Of a stretch of DNA of 20,210 nucleotides, positions 11,302-19,684 are shown in pieces (the first letter of the stretch is position 1; each line of letters starts with the position of its first letter). This DNA is from Sphaeroforma arctica JP610 (Eukaryota; Opisthokonta; Ichthyosporea; Ichthyophonida), in NCBI RefSeq assembly GCF_001186125.1, contig NW_014040476.1:145143-165352 (forward strand). Reading direction: 5' to 3'. A program made the translations under genes and the position numbers. The notes under the pieces were generated by a model. It was not told the origin of the DNA. It searched no databases and was given only the letters and a program-made list of their open reading frames with translations.

Positions 11302-11379
11302 ATGGTGTACTTACAAGGTACTAGTATGATGTTGATGTACACCATGTGTGTATCACGTATCGTGGAAGCTGCACCTCAG
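11302..11379 (+). CDS. Gene B tentative first exon: start codon and weak signal peptide
   Basis: The next exon (12144) has no usable ATG: the frame upstream of its GTG runs to a stop at 12114. A separate first exon is therefore needed. This 26-codon piece, [20 protein letters not shown] then VEAAPQ, ends at CAG|GTATGC in phase 0, which matches. Its middle is moderately hydrophobic with an Ala-rich possible cleavage site. Other short exons in 10415-12143 could serve instead. Confidence 0.35.
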
Positions 11380-14300
11380 GTATGCCTTGTCCTTCACGAC
11401 TGGATGTTTTATTACAACCTCTGGCACACTCACGATTGCGTACATGTAATATAATAACGTAGATATGTAACTTCTGAATTCGCGTATATGAACAAACATA
11501 CGTGCATCGTACGTCATGCTAGTCTTGTTCTGCACATAAGTGTGAGTGCACATAGGACATTGCATATAGTCGTATCTGGCGTTGATTACAGCTACGTATT
11601 CTTCCAGAGTTTCACACAAACCTGTTCATCGGGGGATCTGTATTGCGCAGTGATATACTCGTGGTCACTTGCTGGAGTATATACCTACACATACAAATAC
11701 ACATTATTTGCTTACACATACTTACATCACATAAAAACATCTAGACTCGAACAGAACGCAGGAAATGTCACGATAGAGGCAGCACTATATGGTGGCTATA
11801 TGTAGCGGTTTTCACACGGGTATTTGTATGCTATTATATCGCAGACATACGATACAACACTTTTTCTTATAGATACAGTCAATTTTGTCAAGTGTATATA
11901 TGCAAGCCTTCGGACATCGACGCATCGCACACTGACACTGGTCACGAACATGCAAGCAAGTTTGCAAGTTTTGTCACGTACTCGTGTTTATCTATATATG
12001 AAGATATAGGTGCCTTCTCCGGCATTGAATATATGAATTTTCGCTAACATCCTTGTATATGTGGCTCACTATCTCACACATATACGCCATTAAATTACAT
12101 TCATTAAAATTCTTGAACTTCATCGTATGGATCGTGTACACAGCAGCTTGTGGACCATGTAATAGTCTTAGGGATCGATGGTCTTGGCGGTGCCAAGGCC
12201 GAGCAACTAATGAGTAGTGGAGTTATGCCGAATCTCGCCGATATCAGAGCGAGTTCTATTTATAGCATGCACTGCAGAGGCGACTTCCCCACATCCAGCG
12301 CAACCAACTGGCACGCGATTATGGCGGGTGGGTGTGTGCATGTGAGTTGTGTATCTGTTTTTATTACGTGTGTACTCGTGTTGCTTGTCCTGTGCATATG
12401 CGCATGTGTTACTTTTACGTGTTTCTCGTGTTGTTTGTCGTATGTATAGACACATGGGGTTTGCATATGTTTCTATTACGTGTGTTCTCGTGTTGCTTGT
12501 CCTGTGCATAGACATAAGAGGTGTGTACATATAACTATTGCGTGTGTATTCATAGGGGTCTGTTTGTGCATTTGAGAGTGAGGTGTTGTTAGTGTGTGTA
12601 TCTATATCTGTTTGGTGTGCACAATGTGACCTGCTTGAGTATCTAAAAGTAAGGTGTGTTTCTGTATTCATGCTCTAGTTGTAAGTATGTACATGGAATG
12701 TGTAGCGTTTCTGATAAGTTTTTGCAGGGTTGATGTGTAGGGTTTTTGAGAAGTTTTTTCTATACTATCAGTCCCATGCATACCAGCGCGAGGTGTCACT
12801 CATGAACACATTCGATACCTATTTCCCTACATGCACACTATGTACTTGCACATGCTCAGAGCCCGCCCTGCTCCGGCCCGTATTTGAATGTGTGCAATAT
12901 ACTGTATCACTGCATTCATAGACTGATATGTTCGAAATCCCACGAAGCTGCTGCTGCTATACTTAAACCGCACGTTACCTGGCAAGGTCTTGGGCCGGCT
13001 ACTGTGCACATTAGCATAAGTACCAATCAACCCAGCACCAAGCTCCTACTAAACTTGTACAACAAACCTCGCACGCTCACAGGCGCTTCCGCCGAGATGA
13101 CTGGCGTGGACTCCAACAACTGGCTCGCCACCCAACCGGATATAGCCGATGTCAATGGTATCTGCCACAACACACCCACCATCTTCTCTCTGTTACGCTC
13201 GCAACGTCCAAATGCGACGTCTGCGCTAGTGTCCGGGTGGGAGGCATTGCTGGGCATTGCATATCCCAAGACAGATATCACACACACGTACGTATGTTTG
13301 AAAGGGGTTGGTGTCGCGTTGGTGTGGGCACGTTGTGGTGGGGTTAGGATCACGCAGGTGTTAGTTCTGTTTGAGGATGGATGTGGCATTGTTGATTGTT
13401 GGCTTGTGGGTATAGTTTGTAAGGTTGTGCGTGGTGCTGGTTATAAGGTGTACGAAGTCAGAGCTGGGGACCCGGCGAGATAAGCTGTAATGATTCATCT
13501 TGAACGATTACTAGATGGAGCTTCATTGTCAACTTCACATCTTGTACGCGCGACTAGGTGCCCTGAAGGCATCCCATACACAGCTAGCACACCCTGCCAG
13601 CTCGATGCATCGGCTACGTGTTTAGGCTGGGCTAGAAGCTATACCGCACACACAGCGTGCTTTTCCATTACTGTGTATATTCCAATACATGCTGTCATAT
13701 TTCTCTGTGTTGATTTCAATAATCTCACCTAGTTGCTCTGGTTCCCTCTTCCCTATCTCTAAACAAGCTATGTGTTAGTGACGGATTGAACTACGTTATG
13801 ACTATTGAAGTATCAGGTATAAACGGTTGGTATAGCTCACATATGTGCCGTAGTGATACTGTCGTCTGTTAACACCGTCTACGCTGCATCGGTACTCCCA
13901 CTTCGCAATCCCTACCATGCACCATTCCCACTAAGGTCACCGCTATGAAGCATTTTACCTGTGTTTGTGTTTGAAATTAGGATCTTTTGTATTTAAAACA
14001 CAGTTTACAGCCACTGTGTTGGGAAGTAAGGCTCGCACCCAGCGCAGGGGTTTCTAAAGCCTATTCTTCCTATCATAGATACCAACAATTGGTCCTTATG
14101 ACTAGGATCACCGGGATTTATACTTTGTATATATTCAGTGCCACCTCGACACATCCCTGTCATTGTGATCACTCTGTCTCGCTTTCGCGTTGGTGGCCAA
14201 GTATTGTTACCTAAAACATACGATATGTCATGCGTTTTACTTCTTCCGAACATTTTGTAATATGCATTGCCTAAGACAGTACCCATCCCATATGCATTGC

Positions 14301-17172
14301 TTGCGGTATCCATCCCTACGTACGCCCTACCTGCAGAGCCAGTTATGTCGCACGTATCGCTTCTAATACCAGTTGTCTAATACACAGAGTGTACCATGAA
14401 CATGTGGAGGACAGTGCCGATGAGATCATCCGCATTCTAAGCGCGGATCACCCGCCCGAGTTCACAATGCTGCAGATCAACGAGTTGGACGAAGCAGGCC
14501 ACGGCCACGGGTGTGTATAATGTTCTCGTCTTCTTATTGGTGTGCGTATATGTGTGTGTTTGTGTCCATGACGCACTACATATTCTCTATTATAAGTGGG
14601 GTAGATCCTGTCGTTCATGCTCCATATGCATGACTTCTGATACTTGAGTCACAAATTAATCTTAACTGTGCTACTGCGTTGGTCCCATTTGCCAACTTTG
14701 GTCTATCGTGGGTGACGGTCTATGAGTGATTGACAGATTAGTCTTGAAGTTCCGACACTGCTTTTCCGACGAGAACATACGTTTTCTATCTCGACCGATA
14801 ATTCTTCTCATCGCCCAAACATTGCAAGTACTTGATAGTATACTGTGGTGTTGTTGTCAGCCGATCCAGTCCGTACTAGAGGATGTACGTATGTACACTT
14901 GACCATATTAGTTTGGCGACCGGCGATGTAAACGTCTGCCCTTACTGCGCATGACTAGCCTTACTGCACGGCCATGCAGATGATTTTCAAATCTTCTGGT
15001 TTTAAATCTGGGGCTTTCATTCATGTGCGTGTTTTCTAAAATTGGGCATGAATAGGCTTAAAAATCTCCGACTTAATACTTAATGTATGTTTCGTCCTCC
15101 TTTTCGCCACAGCTACGGCGATGAGTTCAATAAAGAGGCTGCGCGGGTCGATGTACAGATCGGTCGAATGGTCTCCTTCGTGCAGAACAGCACGGTCATG
15201 TGGAAAAAGACTATGTTGCTAATTGTGGCGGATCATGGCAGAGAACCAGATGGTAAGTCGCGGCTGGCAGGCTACCCGGCACAATACCTGCACTACCTAA
15301 TTTGTATCGTATATCTTATATAATAACCAGTTTGGTTCGGTATTTGCGGTGACATGTATCCTGTGTCGTATTGTATTGCCTGTGCAACTCAGCATTCGCG
15401 ATTGACTGTGACTGGTGCTTTATGTACAAGACACTTCCGGTTGAGAAGGTCGGTGGACGCTATTGGCGAATGTGGCGAATGTGGCCAATCTAAAATGGTT
15501 GAAGGTATATATCCCAGTGGCGAGCTATAGTTGATTGCACTCATATATGTCATGTGTTCCTAGGCCATATTCATTTTAAGATCAACCCACCCTCGGGCTA
15601 GATATCATGTTCAGTTGGCGCTAAGTCCAGTACTTAGACACCCCGCACGAAGTTATTGATCTATAGGTAGTTTATTCCGGGTCTTCTATCTTTCCCAGGT
15701 TACAACCACGGAGGATTAACCACTCTCGAGCTAGAGACCATGTGGTTGGCACTAAGTCCAGTGCTCGACACAGCGCACGAACTCACACCAGTGGGCCGCA
15801 GTTTAGTCACACCCATTCGATCGGTGGACACAGCCCCGACCGCAGCGTATGCACTCGGACTGGAGATCCCAATACAGTGGAGAGGTATGTTGCGCTGTGG
15901 ATAAATGGGACGAAACGTATACATATGACCTGTACATCTCTGTATAGTGGTGAGATATGTTATGTTGTATTGAGCTGTGAATGAGTGTATGTATCGGTTA
16001 ATAAGTGTATATATTAGTCTGTTTACTTGGACTGGCGATCCTTGTACAGTGGCGAGATGTATGACAGGCTGTTGAGCTATGGATGAGTACATGTGTATAA
16101 TAGTATGTTTATGTACTTAAACCGTGCGTCTCTATGGTGTGACGATGTGCCATAGTGTGTTACCTGTTGCGGCATGTGAGTTGGAAGTTGTATGTGAATT
16201 TTCTTGGTCTGGACATGTCTATGCAGCGGCAAAGTATGTCACGGTGTATCGCGCTACGGTTGTGTGGGGCTTTGGAAGTGCATGCACATAAGCTGCTGGA
16301 TATGTCTACACAGTGGTACAGTATGTAGCACTATCTGGCTGTAGTTTGCGTGTTTCAAAGTGTAGATAAATTACATCAGAATACGGATTGTGTTTGCAGT
16401 ACAAGGCAGTCGCGTGTTGTATGCATATGCAACAACTCTATATATACACCATTCTATCAAATTCTCTAGGATTACCTTGTGGCGAACTAAGTTCAAAACA
16501 ACAATAGTACGAGCGCGAGCAGGTGACATTGGCGATGTTCTTCTGTATATGAGCTGTTTACGCTATACAGCAAGCGTGATCTAACCGCTACGAAAGGTAG
16601 CGATTCTGTGTGCCACGAAGCAGTCGTTGGTCCTTGCTGATGACGCACAGCAAACTCTCACAAAAATAATCTCCGCTACAGATCCCATTATAGCCGATGC
16701 CTTGATCGAATACTACCTGTATTCACACGCACAAATGCTTATCGCTACAAGTCCATCATATCTATAACCGAGACCATAATCAACAATCAAGTAGACATAC
16801 AAATGCGCAGCGTTATAGCTCTCAATATTTTGGAAACTATGGTCACATACTACAGATACCGCACGCATGCAAATGCGTATCGCTGTATGTCACACCATAT
16901 ATACCATGGACCATTGCTACTGGTGAGAGCATATCCGAATGTGTATAACAGTATATATTGCCATGATCAGATATCTCAGGTGAGCACACATACAAACGCA
17001 TGTCCTTTTAGTCTCATACTGACTAATACAGGGTCGATTATCACAGGTCATCCAGTACGTGAGCTGTTCAACTCATCGAGTTTCGGGCTAAACTACAAGT
17101 GGCCCCCCAATGACAGGTATAGGATTTTGAATAAGTGCAGTGCAATAAACGTACATTTTGGACACAATTGTA

Positions 17173-17205
<33 letters not shown>

Positions 17206-17821
17206 ATATGTATGTATGTATATACATACATATATATATATATGTGTGTGTGTGTGTGTATGTGTGTGTATGTATATATATGTATATGCATATATATATA
17301 TATGTGTGTGTCTGTGTCTATGTCTGTGTCTGTGTCTGTGTCTGTGTGTCTGTGTCTGTATATATATATATATATATATATACTTCTTCGCCTATTACTT
17401 ATGCACATCACACAATACACATGCGAGCGTCTTTGGAGGTGCAATTCCCACGTCGAGTGTTGTACTTGTTGATATGAAGTCGATGTTGGTACAAGCCCGG
17501 ACGGGATAAATGTAGGTATATTCTTTCCAGATCGCGTATTATTTTCCGCTATACATGCATCACATACGCCTACGGCCCTTGCAGGTGTGATGCTCAGCTG
17601 TCGGGTGTAGTGCTATATACCCACCAACCGTCGTATGTCCTGGGGCTGTGGAATGGCGTTATTCTGACATTCTCTGGTAAGTAAGCTCGTGTGTTTGTAT
17701 TTGTGTGTGCGTTTGTATGTTTGTGGGATCATTTGTGTGTGTATGTTTGTATGTTTGTGAGATCATTTGTATGTGTGTGTATGTGTTAGTGTGTGTATGT
17801 GTGTATGTTTGTGAGATCATT

Positions 17822-17855
<34 letters not shown>

Positions 17856-17927
17856 TGTGTGTACGTGTATGTATGTGAGATCTTTTGTGTATCTGTGTGT
17901 TTGTATGTTTGTGAGATAATTTATATT

Positions 17928-17958
<31 letters not shown>

Positions 17959-18611
17959 TTGTGCATGTTTGTGAGATCATTCGTGTGTGTGTGTGTGTGT
18001 ATGTGTATGTTTGTGAATTCATTTGTGTGTGTGTGTGTACGTGCTTGCACAGTGCTTTATTCTGAAGTGCCCATGGTATGGCATTTGCTGAGTGATGCGC
18101 CACACACGCAAACAAAATAGTACAAATTCACATAGTACTGTGTTCACGCTGTTTTCTGCTGGAATTCCTGTGCCTGTCTTAGTTCACACGGAAAGTTGTA
18201 CGGGCGATGACGCTGTGGTACGGCTACAGATGATGGCACCCTCGAGACGTATACGAACCATCGTAACACCTCTCAGATGACAAGGACACTCTCTGATGCG
18301 CATCAAACGCCTCCACAGTGTTAGGACTAGTCGTGTTCTTCATGCACGCGATCTCACTCATGGGGTTCCGACGGCTGCCATACATACGCATTGGGTATCA
18401 CACGGGACGTGTCGATACGAAAGGGGAGGACGGGTCCTTTGCTATGCGACTGCTGTCTGAGAGCGCCGATTTAAATGCTGTTGGAGAGGTATTCCATGTG
18501 TTCAGTGACAGTCTATCCCCTGCAATATACCTACTAGAGTTCTGTTTGCGATTCTCAGTGCGCATAAACAAGGACCTATACGGCTTACCATATGCGCTGT
18601 CCGACCTCTAG
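11302..18611 (+). CDS. Gene B: alkaline-phosphatase-superfamily ectophosphodiesterase with membrane anchor
   Basis: Exons: 11302-11379 (tentative), 12144-12327, 13083-13287, 14388-14510, 15113-15252, 15699-15884, 17047-17116, 17585-17676, 18319-18611. They sum to 1,371 bp with every phase consistent: 456 residues plus a stop. The core is the type I phosphodiesterase/nucleotide pyrophosphatase fold: [11 protein letters not shown] (metal Asp), [12 protein letters not shown] (nucleophile Thr followed by Asn), [35 protein letters not shown] (metal Asp and His), LIVADHG (Asp-His) and GYNHGG (metal His), then [17 protein letters not shown] and [10 protein letters not shown]. This is a full set for two-metal phosphoester hydrolysis. 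Three N-glycosylation sequons (NAT, NST, NSS) and a hydrophobic helix after the catalytic domain suggest an extracellular or luminal, membrane-anchored enzyme. The substrate (nucleotide, phospholipid head group or glycan phosphate) cannot be read from the sequence. The sister GPI ethanolamine-phosphate transferases have many more membrane helices, so they are less likely. Confidence 0.82.
11380..12143 (+). other. Gene B intron 1 (tentative) / upstream region
   Basis: 764 bp, AT-rich. Small open frames at 11488-11805 and 11824-12009 have no matching splice phases or recognisable domains. No repeat or RNA gene is recognised. Confidence 0.35.
12144..12327 (+). CDS. Gene B exon 2: first metal Asp and catalytic Thr
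   Basis: The acceptor is ACACAG|CAG or CACAGCAG|CTT (exon from 12144 or 12147, both phase 0). It encodes the first strand with [17 protein letters not shown], and the nucleophile loop [15 protein letters not shown]. The donor is GCGG|GTGGGT with GT at 12328, carrying one base. Confidence 0.85.
12355..12560 (+). repeat. ~60-bp minisatellite in gene B intron 2
   Basis: Four degenerate units begin near 12361, 12410, 12471 and 12533, sharing ATTACGTGTGT, CTCGTGTTGCTTGTCCTGTG and CATAGACA. The intron runs 12328-13082. Its last ~200 bp happen to be open in the frame of exon 3. Confidence 0.85.
13083..13287 (+). CDS. Gene B exon 3: substrate-side region
   Basis: Acceptor GCTCACAG|GCG (AG at 13081-13082). 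The carried G gives [17 protein letters not shown], matching the usual superfamily spacing between nucleophile and VxSNxW loop. It contains a sequon (RPNAT). The donor GT is at 13288-13289 (CACAC|GTACGT), two bases carried; the neighbouring GTATGT at 13292 would break the frame. Confidence 0.85.
13622..14376 (-). other. Antisense open frames inside gene B intron 3
   Basis: Two minus-strand frames look more protein-like than the surrounding intron: 14376-14005 (123 codons; contains [20 protein letters not shown]) and 13774-13622 (50 codons; contains [20 protein letters not shown]). I cannot assign a family. A decayed inserted element or an old gene fragment is possible, and chance is not excluded. 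They sit inside the 1,100-bp intron 13288-14387, in which I see nothing else. Confidence 0.3.
14388..14510 (+). CDS. Gene B exon 4: metal site [10 protein letters not shown]
   Basis: Acceptor ATACACAG|AG (AG at 14386-14387), donor CACGG|GTGTGT (GT at 14511). It encodes [17 protein letters not shown] and then [17 protein letters not shown], the Asp and His of a second metal site. Phases are 2 in and 2 out. Confidence 0.88.
14511..15112 (+). other. Gene B intron 4
   Basis: 602 bp with GTGTGT and TTCGCCACAG ends. It is unique-looking sequence; I see no gene, repeat or RNA element in it. Confidence 0.7.
15113..15252 (+). CDS. Gene B exon 5: metal site ADHG
   Basis: Acceptor CGCCACAG|CTACGG, donor CAGATG|GTAAGT (GT at 15253). 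It encodes [20 protein letters not shown], a sequon (QNST) and [14 protein letters not shown] with the conserved Asp-His pair. Phase 2 in, phase 1 out. Confidence 0.9.
15580..15656 (+). pseudogene. Decayed partial copy of gene B exon 6 in the preceding intron
   Basis: GATCAACCCACCCTCGGG onward aligns with the true exon from 15714 (GATTAACCACTCTCGAG). They share GCTAGA, ATCATG/ACCATG, TTGGCGCTAAGTCCAGTA/TTGGCACTAAGTCCAGTG and GCACGAA, at an offset of 131-134 bp. The copy has lost the frame, with stops. The intron is 15253-15698; outside the copy nothing stands out. Confidence 0.8.
15699..15884 (+). CDS. Gene B exon 6: metal His and C-terminal core
   Basis: Acceptor TTTCCCAG|GTTAC (AG at 15697-15698), donor TGGAGAG|GTATGT (GT at 15885). 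It encodes GYNHGG (last metal ligand), [20 protein letters not shown] and [20 protein letters not shown]. The motif order is typical of the superfamily. Phase 1 in and out. Confidence 0.9.
15860..16335 (+). repeat. Tandem decayed copies of gene B exon 6 3' end and splice donor
   Basis: A 21-bp core beginning CTGGAGATC and ending ACAGTGG recurs at 15860 (true exon end), 15930, 16032, 16209 and 16296, with a weaker copy near 16123. Spacings are about 70-102 bp. Each is followed by a derivative of the donor region (GAGGTATGTT, GAGATATGTT, GAGATGTATG, AAAGTATGTC, ACAGTATGTA) and by a CTGTGG/CTATGG block. Only the first is coding. Confidence 0.85.
16720..17046 (+). repeat. 58-70-bp degenerate array before the gene B exon 7 acceptor
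   Basis: Units starting with CAAATGC lie at 16732, 16800 and 16870, and weaker ones near 16935 and 16993. The first and third share CAAATGCKTATCGCT and CATATMTA..ACC. The array ends at the real acceptor. Positions 16336-16720 of the same intron show no gene. Confidence 0.65.
17047..17116 (+). CDS. Gene B exon 7: end of catalytic fold
   Basis: Acceptor TTATCACAG|GTC (AG at 17045-17046). The carried G gives [19 protein letters not shown], matching the WxGxPVxExF ending common in this superfamily, which identifies the exon. Contains a sequon (NSS). Donor GACAG|GTATAG with GT at 17117, two bases carried. Confidence 0.82.
17170..17381 (+). repeat. Compound (TA)n/(TG)n/(TGTCTG)n microsatellite in gene B intron 7
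   Basis: Blocks of TATATG, pure TG (17244-17260), TATATG again, TGTCTG hexamers (about 17305-17360) and a final (TA)n run. It is largely alternating pyrimidine-purine, and the TA blocks can form cruciforms. The intron is 17117-17584. Confidence 0.92.
17585..17676 (+). CDS. Gene B exon 8: stalk leading into the membrane segment
   Basis: Acceptor CCCTTGCAG|GTG (AG at 17583-17584), donor TCTCTG|GTAAGT (GT at 17677), phase 2 in and 1 out. It encodes [20 protein letters not shown] then [11 protein letters not shown]. The end is hydrophobic and continues into whichever last exon is used. Confidence 0.75.
17693..18045 (+). repeat. GT-rich minisatellite with GAGATCATTTGTG core
   Basis: Seven units, each GTATGTTTGTGAGATCATTT followed by (GT)n, begin at 17715, 17749, 17803, 17867, 17903, 17963 and 18005, separated by GT runs of varied length (34-64 bp spacing). 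It fills the intron before the last exon of gene B. Open frames across it are repeat-encoded Val-Cys runs, not genes. Confidence 0.92.
18053..18120 (+). CDS. Gene B alternative last exon (soluble end)
   Basis: Acceptor CTTGCACAG|TGC (AG at 18051-18052), same phase as the 18319 exon. It would add [20 protein letters not shown] and two more residues, then a TAG at 18118. That gives a protein without a membrane helix. The upstream tract is TG-rich rather than pyrimidine-rich, so its use is uncertain. Confidence 0.35.
18319..18611 (+). CDS. Gene B last exon: membrane helix and tail
   Basis: Acceptor CCTCCACAG|TG (AG at 18317-18318). Joined to exon 8 it completes a hydrophobic run, [20 protein letters not shown], flanked by Arg-Arg. 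About 80 residues follow to a TAG at 18609, with no domain I recognise. An internal GGAGAG|GTATTC (18489) could splice earlier and shorten the tail. Confidence 0.55.
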
Positions 18612-19187
18612 TCTGTGGGAGGGTTGGTGTTGTGATTGACCTCTGGGCAAGCCTATGTATGTGCAGGACGCATAGCTTATTGTATGTCTCTTCGCAATGG
18701 GAACGAGTTGTGCCGGGTGTGAGTTTATGGTCGTATACACACTATAGCGTCTACTTGAAAAGTGATCATGTGCGCTATGTGTCGACCGCGTGTAATCTGT
18801 ATGTACACAACAACAATATAAGCCTGTATCAGATATAGTCTGTTGGTATGACTAGACAACCCAATGTATCCTGATCATCTCAGAAAGCATTTGGGTATAT
18901 TACCGCTCTGAGAGAGATCAGCTGTACACACCCTAGCACTCGACTGCATTCCCGAGTGCATTAGCTTGTGATACAGAACAGACACCATGCGGTAATAGAG
19001 AAGCTTCGGGACGTATGCGGCAAATGCCACTTCAAAGTACAACGACACTCATGCTGCACCTGAGCATCAACGACTTTGATTGAATTATCGCCACATGTGC
19101 GTATTAGCACCCAGCTCTACGCCAAGATATGCTCGCACAGGTAGAAGCTTCTCGATCAGTTAATAATATACTTGTCATACCAACGCT
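18612..19187. other. Intergenic, no gene seen
   Basis: A 68-codon frame at 18632-18838 starts at GTG and has no recognisable feature. A short inverted repeat, GCACTCG (18936-18942) and CGAGTGC (18953-18959), could form a small hairpin. No polyadenylation signal of AATAAA type is seen just after gene B. Confidence 0.5.
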
Positions 19188-19391
19188 ATGCAGAATCTCG
19201 ACGACGCTTTAGGTGAGGAGATGGATGACAACGAGCACTCGACCGGAACAGCTTCTCAATCATCGGATGGTCAAGCGCGCACGTGCTGCAGTGCGTTCAG
19301 AGACATTCGCTTCTACACGGACTGTTTGTTCTTGCTGCTGTGTATACTTGGGCTGGCGGTAGTCGTACCCACAATGATGCGAGTTATTTGA
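19188..19391 (+). CDS. Small ORF: acidic head and one hydrophobic segment (67 aa)
   Basis: ATG to TGA. The first ~30 residues are acidic and Ser-rich (starts MQNLDDALGEEMDDNE). A CC pair follows, then FRDIRFYTDCLFLLLCILGL and AVVVPTMMRVI, a convincing membrane segment at the C-terminus. It could be a tail-anchored small protein, or the first exon of a multi-pass protein. The layout of a Cys followed by a basic/Asp residue and a Leu-rich helix recalls the N-terminus of SLC44 choline-transporter-like proteins, but that is a weak resemblance. No downstream exon was found. Confidence 0.35.
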   Translation: MQNLDDALGEEMDDNEHSTGTASQSSDGQARTCCSAFRDIRFYTDCLFLLLCILGLAVVVPTMMRVI

Positions 19392-19684
19392 GACCTCCTA
19401 GTCTAGCGAATGCACAGCCATAGTACCCGCCTTCAATTTGCTATGGTGTGGAGTGTATCGCATATACAACCATAGTATTATTGAGGTCAGATAACAGGCC
19501 TGTCCAACACCTTAATATGGCGGATATTATCGATGGAAGTTTTATTTTCCCCATTTATGGCATCTTTCCGACTGCTGTACGGTCGGATGTTGGCCGTATA
19601 GCCTTGCCACTGACAACCGCGAGCTATTGATGGGTTGCTTTGTGCCAGTCAGTGGGATGGTCATAGACGTTATGTTATACCGCT
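19392..19684. other. Intergenic, short inverted repeats only
   Basis: No gene recognised. TCCGAC/GTCGGA and CCACTGAC/GTCAGTGG (about 19607-19614 and 19649-19656) are inverted pairs; too short to call an element. Confidence 0.4.

Noticed and set aside
12059-12175. Frame [20 protein letters not shown] as the signal peptide of gene B
   Set aside because: It looks hydrophobic but is in a different frame from exon 2, and the only intron that would fix it is about 19 bp long.
16400-16584. Exon after TTTGCAG ([12 protein letters not shown]) as the continuation of exon 6
   Set aside because: The phase fits, but the exon at 17047 gives the expected [10 protein letters not shown] ending and leads on through matching exons.
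18092-18280. Open frame between the two candidate last exons as a further exon of gene B
   Set aside because: It ends in a stop, no acceptor joins it in phase to exon 8, and it carries no recognised motif.
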